A program made the translations under genes and the position numbers. Positions 46,063 to 59,779 of a stretch of DNA of 64,000 nucleotides are shown here, piece by piece (within the stretch, counting starts at the first letter, position 1; every line of letters begins with the position of its first letter). The DNA comes from Orthonyx spaldingii (Eukaryota; Chordata; Aves; Passeriformes; Orthonychidae), in NCBI GenBank assembly GCA_013397795.1, contig VZTJ01003848.1:92650-156649 (forward strand), given 5' to 3'. The notes beneath the pieces were generated by a model. The model was not told the DNA's origin and did no database searches. It saw only the letters and a program-made list of their open reading frames with translations.

Positions 46063-49000
46063 GGGCCCTCCCACCCTGTCTCTCTGCTGCTCACCCTGTT
46101 TGGGAGACCTGCACAACTGTGAACTGTCATGTCTCAAGTGCCACAGCTGAGCCACCGTCCCTCGGCTCTGGAGCTCCACCCAGCCCTGCTTACACCACCT
46201 TATTTAGATAGATCAATTTGGCATCTCATATTTTCCTCTTTATATCTATATCTATCTATCTATATAACATTCCTCCATTTTTCTAAATGTCTCAATTTTC
46301 TTTCTTTGAATTTTCATTATCTTAACAGCATGGTCCTGTGTACAATGATGCTCGGGATACACAGAGGCTGACACTGTGCAGCTGAATTACTTTTCTTTCC
46401 CCAGTTTGTTTATGCTGACCAAAGATTTCAGTAGTCGCTTGTTGAAAAGTTGCAGAGTCATAAAAAACAGGATAGAAAGGAGGAAAACATCTGAGCCATC
46501 CTCCTGATCCAAACCCTGTCACCTCTACCCGTAACATTCTCACAGATGTATTTCTGTTTCTACATTTTACCCAGGACAATTAATTTTTAATATTCCTCTA
46601 CCTATTGCCTAAACAAAAAATTATTTTCACTGCATAATTTTTTTTATTTTCCTCTAAACTAAACCTAGTTTTTTATTTGCTACCAGCTTTAGTCCTTTTG
46701 TCATTGTTACTGGTGCACACATTTCCCTTCAATTCAATGGTCCAAGGACTCCATTAGCAATCAGCCTACTCAGCCTTCTTAGCTCATTAACATGGGTGTT
46801 AAACAAGATTGACTCCAACTGTAACCCATCAGCCATGTCTTCAAAAATGCTGCAGTTTCAGTGGGTTTTGGCCAACTTGCCTGCAAAGACATTTTGAATT
46901 CATGGTTTGTGTAGGAATCCATTCACACACCTTTCAGAATATCCCTTTGAAATCCAGAGCTGTTTTGGCTTTAAGGAGAGCTGCAGAGAACAAACCTTTA
47001 CAGTGTAATTCTGTCAAAAGTCAAGTTTTCAAAACATGTTCCATGCTTTTCTGCACACAGTATTTTCTTCATTCAAGAACACCCCTGTCACTTTATTTGC
47101 AGTTTAAGGGACAGCAATTGCCAGGGTCATTTCCCTTTCATCTTCTGAGCACTAATCTTTGGATTTTCAGAGCTATCCCAGTTGCCTGATGCTTTTCAAG
47201 TTACAGTGTTATTCAACTAAATGAATGTATTTCTTTGCTTTTTAAACATGTCTGAGCTCAAGGGAAGTGAGGAGAAAAACCAGCCTTTTTCATAATACCT
47301 GATGGGACAGCTGGACCGTGCACCTGGACATTTGAGCGCAAGGGAACCGAAGGCAGCCATGGCTCTGAGAGACACCATTCAGCAAAATAGTACAATGGCT
47401 CCTTTTCTGAGGCTGAGAAGCTCTAGAGGACTCCTTAACCTTTTGGTGGGTGACAGGTGACCCCCAGCTCTCAGAAGAGTGGCACACCTGAGGACCTGAG
47501 CACTTGCATCTCAGCAACCACACAAAGAGCTTGCTGGCCTCTGGTGACTCTGGGGTTCGGTTCTCCCCAGACCTTCACTCACTCTTGCATCGTGCCAGGA
47601 CATCTCAATGTCAGCCCACCATGAAAAAGTGAGGATAGATTCCAGGCTACTGCTTTCTAGCTATGTCTGCATCACCTGGGCCACAAGGCTGCACATGTAC
47701 AGCTGCACAGACCTGGCAGATGCCTCTGCCTCAAGATCTCCTGCAAGATCCAGACAGCAGGGTTTAAAAGCTCAGCTAAGAAGGCCTAATTAGTTTTGGG
47801 AGATATTCTTCTATGCTTTTAATTGACTTTATGCTTAAGGAAATTTAGGCTGTGAGAGATTTAGATTTTCAGATAGCAGAGAAGCTATTTATTCACAGGA
47901 ATAGGAAGCTGCACAAATCCTTGCCCAGTTCTGTGTATGGGAAAAAATATTCCAAACCTGTGGTTAGATGCTTGAAGAACAGCAGCACAATTATACATCT
48001 ACCACTCTTAGAACAGGAAATGATCTGTGTAATAGACCCCTAATTCAGCCACCTGTTTTAATTAGGAGAAATGTAATTAACATTGCAATCACTGCCTTGA
48101 GACATAGGTTTACTGGAAGAATAAACCACTGGTCAAATTAAAAAATTAAGGATATCTAAATGTCCATTTTACATCCAGGAGTTGCTTCCAAACTACTAAA
48201 CAGTAACTTCTCACACTCTTGGCCAGTTACATTTTATTCTTATGTTGTTGCATAGGAAACACAGGCAAAAATAGTGCTTTCCTAAAAGTATATCAGACAT
48301 TGTCATCTGCTCAGGACCAGTCCTCAGCAGGCATTCACAGGGAACTCATCCAGCCTTGCACAAAATCTATACATCTCCTGTTTCCAGTGCAAGCAGTTTC
48401 TGCATAAATTGGCATATACTTCTTTAGACATCTTTAGAACACAGAAATTCCTATTTTTGCAATTCAAGTTTAGGAAAACTTTCCAATGGCATCTGAACTA
48501 GCCCACTAAGGATGTGTGTTTCACAGGACTGGTACAACAGACATTTTCTGGAGAGATACATCAGTTATTGACTGTTCTTGAAGAGGAAGCAATTTTATTT
48601 CAACAGAAGGCTTCCCATAGCAGAGATATAAATCATGATTATCCTGTCAGCACCTAGCAAAGAATCCCACATTAATGCCTATCTAAGGCTTCTCCCCTAT
48701 CTCATTAAAATTAGCTGGAGCCTTTCTTTATCTTGAATAGGCCCCAACAAGCTACAAAGCAATTGTGATTAATGTCTAACATTGGTAAATTCAATACAAG
48801 TGACAACATTGGTAGTAATTGACTCTGAGTTTTTAATCCCACAAATAACCAATTAAAATTAATTCTGCTTGACGACTTCTGGAGTTTATGTCAATCCGTG
48901 CATGTCGTGATGCAGGTCTGCTCTGCCAAAACACCAAACCTCCAGAATCATGGAGTAAGTGGGCACAAAAAATAAAGAGAGGGGAGAGCACAGTGAAATA

Positions 49001-52000
49001 CCATCTTGACCAGCTGCTTAAATGTCCTTGCAGTCAATGGTGAGTCAGTGGAATCTGGCTTGTGACCCAGCTGGTCAGATGTGGGCACCTACCTTGCAGT
49101 GAGAAAATCACATCCCACTCTCCTTTAACTCTACTGAACAGATCTCTGCTGATTACAAAGGGATCCCATGGTTCCATATAGGAGTCTATAATATAAACAC
49201 TTAGATTGGACTGAGATAAATTCCTCCACAGATACCATCCTGGCTTTTGAGGGCAGTAGGTGTCATATAAAGTTGTTGGAAATGTAAATGCAGATCAGAA
49301 CCAAGATCCTGGATGGGAGATCAGCTCTTCTGTGCAAGGACAACTGCAAGGTGGAAGGTCTGGCTCCATCCTTTGCAGAGAGCTGGGTTGACATTTCAGT
49401 ACTTAGTGTTCATACACACGATCTTTCAAATTCTTTCTACCTTCTTTTCTTTTTTAATGACCTCTATAAAAGGTACTGGTAAAATCCTATTATTCTTTTG
49501 CTTTTATTTTTCAGGGCATAGCCATTCATTATCCTCCTGCTTTGCTTTTCACTGACTAAATTGTTTGTTTCGTTCTCTGGCTAATATTGAAGCTAATAGT
49601 AATGTACTGCTCTTCAAAAACTCCCTTTTTGTAATTGTTATTAATATGATGTCTGCCATTCAAGGAAAAGGCAATTGTTTTATAAGTGTTCTACACAGAA
49701 AATTAAAGATCATCTCTCACGGCTGATGGAAAAAAGTTCCTCTCTATTAACCTTCATTATCATAATGAATTGTCACCACTGACAAGAAGCGGTATAAAAT
49801 GAGGTTTAAAAATAACCTCAAACTAAAGTTAATCAGGTCATGCCCAGGGATGGGAGGATTTTTAATTTGTGACATCTGTCAAACTCTCAACAAAGGAAAA
49901 TAATCTGCACAGGTATGTTAAAGGGAGACTTGAGACTTCAACCTGCAAAACCAAGCAGGGCAGTTCTTCATTAACAGCAGGATGTGAACCCCCAAATGAA
50001 ATTTAATCACCTTTAACTTTTGTCCTTATGAAGTCATGCATCAGTTTTACTGTAAACAGACGACTAGTGGTACATCTGTATTACTTCAGGAGTGCTAAAG
50101 TATGAAAAACCTCATTTGAGAAAGATCACAGAGGATTTGTTAAAAGTCACAAGACAGCTGAGGCCTGGGGTGTTTGTTGTCTTACTCGCAGGACCAGCCT
50201 CTAAAATGCATTCTGCAGCTCTGGCCCTTGGACAGCTCCCTCTGACCATTTACAAGGTCAGTTTTGACCTCTGCAAAGTAGATCCAAGGTCCAATCCTTA
50301 CAAATCAGTGAGTCCAGGTTGCTCCCTTAGCCTGCACACAGTGGGATTTATAAATCCGTCTTTTAATAATGTTTTGGTTATCTTCTATAAGGTGCTGGGA
50401 GTACATCATGACAACTGAAGAGGTTGCTTCAATATCATTGTTTACTAACCATATACTAACCACCTTCTTTAAAATTCCAGAAAACCTGCAGAGAGATAAC
50501 AACCATGCTGCCAGAGTGTTTTACCAACCCCTCACATTTACATAGTCAGCAATCAGTGAAGACTTTACACTTGAACAGCAATTATACTTCTTGCCATCTA
50601 ATCAAGATAGCTGTGATTGACATTGCTACATCTTCAGAAGAAACAGAGTCAGTTTTCCCCTCGTTATTTTATGAAGGCAATGCCTTATGCAATATCAGAG
50701 AAACTCTCCTCACACATCACACACAGGTAGTACACACATATTTTCTTATGAAGGAATGGTAGTTTTATCCAGAAGATGTACACCTTGAAAACCTAATGTA
50801 AATTCATATTTTATGCAAAGTGAAATTCAGGATACTAAATTTTGGTAACAAGCACTTTAATTCACTACCTCGACTTGGCTAATGATGCCTCAAATGTCAA
50901 ATGCAATAAAAGCTGATGCAAATATAATTACTGAGCTAAATCATCTTGCACAAGCTGAGAAACAATGAGAAATAAAATATTTCAAGAAAATCTTTTTGCA
51001 TTTTCATGGGAAATGAATCTGCCAGATATTCATTGCAATCATCTGGAGGGGGGTAAGTGCTGGAGTTAGCAAAGAATTTGCTCTTTTGCCAGCTATACGG
51101 AGATAAAAATGTGTTTCACATGAGATGGGCAAAGTTTAACCCCTCACCAGAGCAACATCTTATCTTCTGTCATTATATCCATCACAGCTTTGATCACATT
51201 GTGTGTTTGCTCCTACAGAACTGCTTGCCAGGAGCAGTCTGGGTTCACTAGCTCCTATTTTAGTATCGAGGTCTTTCCAGCTAAAAATTTTTGTGATTTT
51301 TCTCCAGTGACATAAAGGCAGACAAGTACCCTAAACTATTTACACTTGGTGGCAATAACAAGTTGTTGCAGTCAATGTAAACACCTTTAACAAAATAAGA
51401 TATTAAAATTGGATGGCAATTCTAGCAGGTGATTGCAGGAGTACTACTTCTATTGTTTTAGAGGAAAGTTATGATGATTTATTGTTAAACACTTATGTAA
51501 AACAAATAAAAATAAATTAATTTGGTTTAATATAGACACTTAATTTTATTAGATAGTTATGGAGCCCAAGGAACTGGAGCTGTGACCAAATTAGCTTTCA
51601 AATTTGGAGTTTCTTTATTCCCTTAAGGGTTGAATTTTTCATCACCTCTCTAACATAATTTTCCACATCTCCAACCAGTAACCCAAAGAGAAGATATTGC
51701 AACCAAAGGTTTTCCTAATTTTTGCTGCCAGCTCTGACTGATGCTCTACTTTTGGTCAACAGGCCTTCGTCACATGTCAGGGCTGCTTCCTCCCTTGTGC
51801 TTGATGGCCTATCTGTCTGACCCAACTGTCACATCTCCTTTGCAGAGAACACAACCTTATAAATTAAAATGCGGCTTGGGAGTAAACATTTAAATTTCTG
51901 CTATTCTTTCCATTTCTGGTGTCTTTCTTTCCAAGAACTTCCTCAGGCAGGTCACGCCTTTTTGACTTGCAGAGGAAATTACAACATTATTTTCAACAGA

Positions 52001-55000
52001 TTGATTATGTGGTTGATTTTAGCTGAAAGTAACAAATGCTAATTAATAGTGAAAACCAGGTTTTTAGCTACATAACACTATATAATATCTTTTAAAATTA
52101 CTTTTAATTCTGTCTTCATGAGACCAGAAGGAACCTCATTTTATTATAAGGTCATTTTTGCATCGCGTGGGTTTAAAAAGAACAGTTTTCCACTTTATAG
52201 TTATTTTCCACCCACCCCTGTGAAATGTCACAGAAAGAATGCATCACCTTATTTCCTGTACAGAACAAGACAGGAGCAAAGGAGGATTTGCAATGTATCA
52301 TGACTACTTTTTCAGAGCACTTTTGAGGGCATTCAGCGAACAAACTTCAGTACATATGGCTGAGCCAAAAGACTCGCTCCAACCACAACAATTAATATTC
52401 AGATAAATAATTCAGTAGTGGACTTAATGGGGGATTTTGTTCTCCAGTTTCACACATGCTTTTTTTTTTTCAGAGGCAGCTTTTGTGTTGTTTGTTTTTT
52501 CTTTCAGTCCATTATTATTCCTCAGCCTTTGGTCATTGCAGGGAGGCCACTGTAGAACAATGAAAGTTTGGCAACATCATCCACAAAAGCATTCCAGCTT
52601 CAGGCAGCCCGCCCTCCACAGCAGCACACCCTTTGCTGCCTTCATGCAGATTCCTGCATGGTTTTGCAGGGGTGCTGCTTGTTGTGTTGCCCCAAAGCAA
52701 AGTGGTGCTCTCACAAATCATAAATGTACCCACAAACACTCAGTAAAGCTCTAACACAGTAGAATGTATAGGACCCTATCCTATTCCTACTGCCAGTTGC
52801 TAAGGGGAGCATATAAGGAACACCATATGCAAAATGAAATAAAACATGTTACACAGTTAGGAGCAGTGATTAAAAAGTTGCAGCTGCAGAGGATTAATCT
52901 GATTCCCATTGATTTTTATTCATTATTTGACAGATCCCATATCAAGTCTGTACTGTAGCAGCAGATTACAGCTCCTATTCCCTTTGATTCATTGCTGCAA
53001 GCATTGCCACTGAAGATAATGATATTATTTTATCAGATTCTGTACGTAATAGAGTCAGACAGAAAGATTAGTGGTGTGTCTTAGTTGTCTCTTGGCTCCA
53101 CCTAAAGATGAAGAGGCTGACTTGGCTTGGAGGCATAGCCATCCTATGGAGATACGAAGTCAGGGGGAAGGAAGGAAGTCTTCTGTAACCTGCATGTGGG
53201 ATCAGTCCTCCCCTTTCCACCTCATCCTCATGTAACCACCCTACACTGGGGGAAAAACCCAGCAGACTCCTTCATATGCAAAAATCACCCAGTGTCTGAC
53301 GTCACTTTTGTAGTACTTCCCTGGCATTGTGGGTTGGACACTTCAAAAGGACAACTTACTAGTATATTTATTTACGAAAAATTTTACTTTCATTTACAAT
53401 TGCTCATTTTTAGGGTCACATAGGAGTCATATGTTATCTCATATGTTTTAAAATATTATAAACATAATGATAAAGTATCTATACCCTAACATATTCTGGT
53501 TAGATACTCTGTTGTAAATAGATCCACTAAATGCTCTCTCCCAATTTGCCACATGCATTAATATTTGTTACTTTTATATTTTTATACTGAAAATTCATGG
53601 TAGTTATAAAGTCTATCTCAGAGTTTCCATTAATTGTCACTTAACAATCTACAGATAACCCTAAGCAGATTACAGAAATTTCTAATTCCTGTATCTCTTA
53701 ACTGGTAAATTACTGGCTCAGCTAGTTACCAGATAATAGTGCATATACTCTTTTAATTAATACATCTCATTAATCATCTGCAGCCCTGTAAAAGTTTCTT
53801 CACAAGTCTGCAAGTGTCATCTGATTCCTTCTGGGTCTGGGCTCAACAGCACAGGCCAAGAATTGTTTGAGACAAGATTACTTCCAAGGAGAAAAAAGCT
53901 GGACAAGGCTCCCCATGGGATCTTTCACAATACCAGGCAATGGGCTATGCCTGCTCTGCTGAATGCAGATAACACCAGACTTGTAAATAGTTCATACTGT
54001 GAGCTTACACCTGAAGTGTGCCCAGGGAAGCATCCCATGACCGTGAAGGTTATTCACTCAGCAGTTTGGGGAAAAAAAGCACAGGATGGGAAGTGTGTGG
54101 TAGAAGCACCTCTCACACCGTGTGTCTATAAGACAAAAGGAGTGGGAGAGGCCACAGTCTACACACTGGGACAACAGCAAACTGCCTCACCTGACCTCCC
54201 CCTTAACCTCAATGCCCCTGGGGCACTCCTGCCCCTTGCTCTGTGCTCTCCTGCATCCTCAAACCACTGCTCCGTTCCCAACATTGCATCACAGGGTGCA
54301 GAGCCATCATGAAGGGCACCAGCCTTCTTTCTCTCTATCCCAGCAGTCTGGGGGCCAGCAGTGGGTGCAGGTTTTCCTCTCCCAAGTGAATTGCATGGTA
54401 CAGGAAGTGCAGAGGAGAAGGTACACTGTGTTGGATGAAAAACTAGCACAGCTTTCCCCAGACAAGAGAGGGCATCAAGGAGCTTTTTGCAACTGACTCA
54501 AACATTCTAGCATGGAACAAGTGTGTGCCATTGCCTCTTCAGAGAGTTGATGAAAACCTGAGGTCTGAGATTGCATAGGCACAAAGAGGAGCTTAAATAA
54601 AAGAGAGCATAAATAGAAATATGTTTTGCAGCCAAGGTCTAAAAATACAGAATGGTAAATAAATGGGTTCTTTTAGTTTCTGTATCTTTTATCTAGCCCT
54701 GTCAGATTAGTATATTAAATTATTTAGGCTGATTGATTAAATAAAATCTCTGATTTTCTTTTAAATCTTACAAATATCCTTTGTTGCCCTCTCCACTGCA
54801 TATGCACTGCAAGGCAGAAAGCTAATATGCTCTTTGCAAACCACATAATCAGCTAGGTGATACTGGAATGCCTCCAAAAGCCTTAGCAAGTGCAATGTGC
54901 CCAAATCTCTTCAGCAGCAGAAGGAGCCTTTAGGGATAAATATTAAATGTGGTGTGGTGGGATTTAGCTCCATGCCTCCTATTGCTTTTCACGGGAGGCA

Positions 55001-55849
55001 CACAGCTGAAGCTTTCTGCACCATGTTAAAAATTTAGGCCTTGATGTTTAAATATTGAACAAAATGTTTCATGTGAAAACATCAGTTGCTCTTTCTTTGT
55101 TGTTCAACCACTACCAAAAAGGGATAGAAACAGTTTATGAGCTTTCATATTGCCTGCTTTCACTGATGCTGCTAAAAATGAAGGCACCATTCAGGCAATT
55201 TGTGAGCCTCAGTCAATGGCACAGAAATGATGATTTTAATTTATTTCATGGTTCATAAATGTATATAGAGAGAATGTTAATTTCCCACCCTGGCTTTCAT
55301 CATCACAAGCACTACAGGATGATGGACTGAAAGGGAAGACAAAAGTACCAAATTATCATCTCAGGAGGGAAAATTTTACCTTCCACTGTGTTTCAGAAGT
55401 CCTAGCTGGAGGCAGTATAGGCCACCCTGGGGAAAATGCAGGTGCCATATAAACAGGAATAAGGATCACCCCTGCACATGGACCCTCACCACTTGCTGTG
55501 TCCCTTTATCTGTAATATTATTGATATCTACCCCTATGTTGCTATTTCAGTGTGTATTTGTCATGCTGTGGAAAGAACAGCAGCCACAGAATTTTGTCTT
55601 CTTTAGTCACTGTAGGAGTCAATTTAGGCAATCAGTAGGAGGGCACACAGATTATTTGAGCTGGTTTTTATGTGATATGTATTTAGTACCTGGAGGCTGA
55701 TCATGGTCTTCCAGGACCTGTGGACCTATGAAGATTCAAGGAGCTCCCAAAAGTTACTAAGAGGATGAGGAGACACAACTTCACACAAAGGATATAAGCC
55801 CATCAGGCTCAGTAAATAGTGGAAAGACGGAAATGGGCAAAGGGTTAAA
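46063..55849. other. Long intergenic stretch, no gene recognised
   Basis: Nearly 10 kb with no CR1, LTR or clear coding sequence; only a short TATC/TA microsatellite at 46241-46266. Several sub-stretches (around 48600-48910, 49560-49720 and 50860-51060) are A/T-rich, full of TAATTA/ATTAAT-type words and free of repeats. They are candidates for conserved non-coding sequence. A 149-codon open frame at 53863-54312 begins at TTG, not ATG, and I recognise nothing in it. Confidence 0.6.
46241..46266. repeat. (TATC)n/(TA)n microsatellite
   Basis: Short run of TATC and TATA units. Confidence 0.9.
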
Positions 55850-56488
55850 ATAGTTCTGTTACTAGCTTGTAATGCTGTGGTGTGTTTCACTACTGATTTT
55901 CTTCTTCTGTGGCCCTGTGGAGAGAGGAGCCCACGCCTGAGCAGGTTTGCTGGCAAGATTTGTGACTCCATGGGAGACCCTTACTGGAGTAGCTTGTTCC
56001 CAAAGGGCTGCACCCCATGGAAAGGATCCACATTGGAGCACTTTGTGAAGAACTGCAGGAGTGTCCCATGGGAGAGACCCCACACTGGAGCAGGCAAGGA
56101 GTGTAAGGAGTCCTCCAGAGAAGGAAGGAGCAGCAGAGACCACATGTGATGAACTGATCTCAGTCCCCACTCCCTGTCCCCAGGTGCTGCTGGCAGGGAG
56201 GAGGTAGAGAAAATAGGTAGTGAAATTGAGCCCAGGGAAGAAGGGAGGGCTGGGGATAAAGTGCTTTAAGATTTGGTTCTATTTCTCATTATTCTGGTTT
56301 GATTTGACTGGTAATAACAAGTCAAGTCTGTTTTGACCATGACTGTAACTGGTGAGTTTTCTCTTCCTGCCCTTATTTATACCCATGAGCCTTTGGCCTT
56401 ATTTTTCTCTCCCTTGTCCAACTGAACAGGGGAGTGACTGAGCTGCTTTGATGGGCACGTGGTGTCCAGTCGGGAATAACCTATCACA
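55850..56488 (+). mobile_element. Solo LTR-like element of an endogenous retrovirus
   Basis: The 5' part has repeated 'cacrctggagcag' modules (around 55930-56100). The 3' part has 'tttaagatttggttctattt', 'ctggtaataa', 'taactggtgagt', 'ctcccttgtccaactgaac' and 'gctttgatgggcac', ending near 'ctatcaca'. The same 3' module recurs at 61795-62026. From memory it belongs to the passerine TguLTR/ERVL-type LTRs. No gag, pol or env lies next to it. The 5' boundary is approximate. Confidence 0.72.
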
Positions 56489-57917
56489 TAAAAACACTCC
56501 AAAGCAGAAAGAAGAGAACTCAGAATAGGTCCTGTGCTTCTGAAAGCACAAAAAAAAAATAAAGTGAGAAGATCAGACTAAAGCAAAGAGATGTGCAATT
56601 GGTAGGTTTCAAATACTGCTTAATGCTGCATGTCCCTTTTACACCAACTGCATCCCAAGAAGAATCCAGGTTGACACGTGATGTGTATTAGTTTAGGGTA
56701 ATCCACCAACGTCTTAGCCAGAGATCCTGGAAATTTGTGAGCGCAGTCTTCTTTCCTGATTAGTGGTGTAAGAACCTCAGACTCAGGCAGTAGAAAACAA
56801 GAAAACAAGTAGAGAATAAGTGATCAGCCAAGCCTTTAGTGGCAAGTGATCAGGTAAATGTGTTGAAAGCCTGTTTTCCACTATGACATCATCTTTCACA
56901 TGACTAGACATTGTCCCATGAGTTCTGGCAGAGAGATTAATCTCATAATTTATGTGGCTACAAATAAGAGATTAAATAAATAATTTGTTGGTGATGGCAA
57001 CTCCATGTATTTTCTGAAAAAATGAAGGAACAATCTATTAAGCAGTGCAGAGAAATGAAAGTCAGACCCGAGCAGTGCAGAGAAATGAAAGTCAGACACC
57101 TGCGGGTCTTTTCACAACTCATGTTTAATGACAATTGTGTGACACCCCCCAAGTCAGCTTATCTCTGTGCCTTTTGGATCCCTGCCTGCAGAAAGGAGAC
57201 AGCAACATTTTCTTCTCAGAGGCCTCAGGGCCTCTGAAGGCAGCTTAACTGCTATTCATGGAATTGAAAATGGAGCGAAAAGTCGTCTTTTGCTTTTTCT
57301 TTATTTAATGGTATCATGAACTACAGATATGCTCCAAAATGGTTTTGCCTGTTCATTTTTTCCCTATTTAATAAGAAACAACTCTATCAGAACCAGTTAC
57401 ACTTCACCACATGGATTTCAGTAGGAAACATTAAGATCAATTTCAGTTGCATGGCCTAAGGCTGCAATGCCCCTGCACAACCCTCTGCTGTGATATCAAC
57501 ACAGTCCTGCACTTTTTAATTACCTCCTCTCATGGAAAGCTTTGTCTGCTTGGGCCACTCGTTTCTGAGGTACAGGAGCTATATCTTGAGGGAGCTGCTT
57601 GTCTGTCTTAAATTCTGTCATCCAACCCAACAGAGTCCCAAGGGACAACTGTGCTGCTGTCAGGTCACCAAAGGTCTCCAGCTTTCAAAAGCATGAGCTG
57701 GGACCTTGTTGGGACGGGCACCGAAGCCACCTCTAAGTGTAAGCAAGTACCTGATCAGCTGTGCCAAGGATTCAAGATGGGCAGATGGAAATGCTGGTCA
57801 TGTCTTCCTTTGCTCTCGTGTGCTGCTAACCGTGAAGCTGGAGTGTCTTCAAGCAGAAGACAGAACAACCACAGACCTCACTTGTTTGGGGCTTTTCTTA
57901 AAAATTGCCTGTGTTCA
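56489..57917. other. Intergenic, with a 30-base tandem duplication
   Basis: No gene recognised. Holds the two-copy repeat at 57041-57100. Confidence 0.7.
57041..57100. repeat. Two-copy 30-base tandem duplication
   Basis: Units 57041-57070 and 57071-57100 are identical over their first 27 bases, starting AGCAGTGCAGAGAAATGAAA, and differ only in the last three. The near-identity suggests a recent event. Confidence 0.95.
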
Positions 57918-57965
57918 GCAGGGTGGTTTAGATGACCTACTGAAGTCCATTCTATGTTTATAGTC
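57918..57965 (+). mobile_element. Possible degraded LINE (CR1-like) tail
   Basis: 'gcagggtggtttagatgacct' followed by 'gaagtccattctatgtttat' resembles the end of a CR1 3'UTR. Short and diverged. Confidence 0.35.
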
Positions 57966-59267
57966 TATGGTCATTTGTTATTTGCCAGGAGAAATGATAA
58001 AATTGTAAAGAGTAAAGATGTAGAATGACCCAAAGCCTGAGAAGTTTCTCAAAGCAAACATTAGTTATATAGTGTGATCTAGAACACATACAAGCTGAAC
58101 TCATGCTCTATGTTATTTAACATGGGCTACAATAAGGTTCATCACAGTGACTGAGTTGCACTTTCTTAATAAAGAACTGTCTTTTAAAAAAGGCAGCTCA
58201 GAGTTCCCTGAGGGTAACCAGATGAACACCAACTCCTTTTATAATAAATCACTGAAGAGACCAAGCCCCATTCCCAGCTGTGCAAAGGAAATGCTAATTG
58301 GGAAAAGGTGTAAAATATTGCCTCTGCCTGAGGAACTCAGTGCTAGGATACTGAGCTCAGTGCTAAGGTTTGCATTTGGACAAGAATGGTTTCCACCAAT
58401 GGCTTCCACCAACTGCAAAGTTAAGGGGATTTTACTTGTTCCTTTTCTTCGGTTTCCAAGAAAAAGGGTTCCAGAACAGTGTAGGGAGAGGTTGAAGACA
58501 GCACTAAAGAGGAAGACTAAAGAAGATCAACAGAGAAGCTTAACAAAAATCACAATGAGAAGATAATCTGATGACAGAATATAAATGCTTCCATGAGGAA
58601 AAGATGACCACTATAAAGATTGTTTAATGTAACAAAAAAGAACAGAATTCAGTCTTTTTAAAGCTAGGCAAATTCAGACTGGAAATAAACCAGCATGTTT
58701 TAATGGATAATTAAGCACTGAAAACCTTTCTTTAAAACCCAATCAAATAGCCATCTCCCTGTAAATGCATCCTCTGTGACACTCTGCCTCTCTGAAAAGA
58801 TACTTTTTAACTCCATCGTGAGCATTAAACAGAATCACTGAGTGATAATCTGTGGCCTGGGTGATCCAGGAAGTCAAATCACAAGGCAATAATGATGGGT
58901 TAGGACAGTGGGACCCAGTTCTTTCAAGTCCTTGTCCAAACTCCCTGTGTACTATTATACCCTCTAAAATTCGTGCACAGACCTAATCTTTCAGTGGTCT
59001 CTACATAACTTTCTAGTAGGTGAAGTTTCACTGATCTCTGTGCACAAAATATTTGATTACATCACAACATCAGAAGGATGTTACTGGTGATATTAGTCTA
59101 AGCCATAGTTCTGTCTCCAGCAGATCCACCTCCATGTCTCTTTGGATCCTTTTTGACTTAAAGAGTATTAAAATGCATCCATTCCTGGAGATATCTTCCA
59201 GATCCTTAGGCTGCAGTATAAATTCACTATGAACATCAATTTTTTGTGCATTTTCTACTTGCTGAAG

Positions 59268-59308
59268 CAAACCAAACAAAAAAACAAACAAACAAAACAA
59301 ACAAAAAT
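59268..59308. repeat. (CAAA)n simple repeat
   Basis: Imperfect CAAA/AAAC repeat. Confidence 0.9.
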
Positions 59309-59614
59309 CAAAAGGTGGTATTTTCCCCAACAATTTAATTATGCATTTTGTGTTTTGATCTCCTTGACAAGATAATATTTAGAATTTCACTGATTATCTT
59401 CTTGGTTGCTAAGTGACAGCAGAACTGAGGATGAGGAAAATTCAGTTTGCAGGAGAGCTCCCACAGAACTCTGGAACAGTGTTCTCAAGATAACACTTGT
59501 GCTATTACAGTACAACACATGTTGTGGAAAATGAAAAGCTAAAGAACATCCAAGAAAGGGACTTCTCCTGGAAAGCTAACGGTTTGAAAATTTGAACTGA
59601 AGCAGTCATTGTTC

Positions 59615-59631
59615 AAAAAAAAAAAAAAAAA
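59615..59631. repeat. A17 homopolymer
   Basis: Uninterrupted A run followed by GAAAAAA. Confidence 0.95.
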
Positions 59632-59779
59632 GAAAAAATTTCAGAGTGAAATCCATTCTGTCATATATAATTGATACTTGCAGCTCATGGAGCAGCCACT
59701 TGCGGGGCTCTGATTCAGTGGTTTCTTGAGCTTGCTGCCATAACCTAGTCCTGCAAGTAAATGTAGGGTATCAGTGGCT

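Larger units (their letters stand above)
57966..59779. other. Intergenic, no gene recognised
   Basis: Contains a (CAAA)n tract (59268-59308) and an A17 run (59615-59631). The 139-codon open frame at 58147-58566 begins at GTG and has a basic C-terminus but no recognisable domain. Confidence 0.65.

Noticed and set aside
45769..46179. 136-codon minus-strand open frame
   Set aside because: It is CR1 ORF2 remnant sequence, not a host gene.
53863..54312. 149-codon open frame as a possible gene
   Set aside because: Starts at TTG, has no known domain, sits opposite another open frame, and shows no splice or promoter evidence.
58147..58566. 139-codon open frame with basic C-terminus
   Set aside because: Starts at GTG, contains no recognisable domain, and has low-complexity Lys/Arg content typical of chance A/G-rich sequence.
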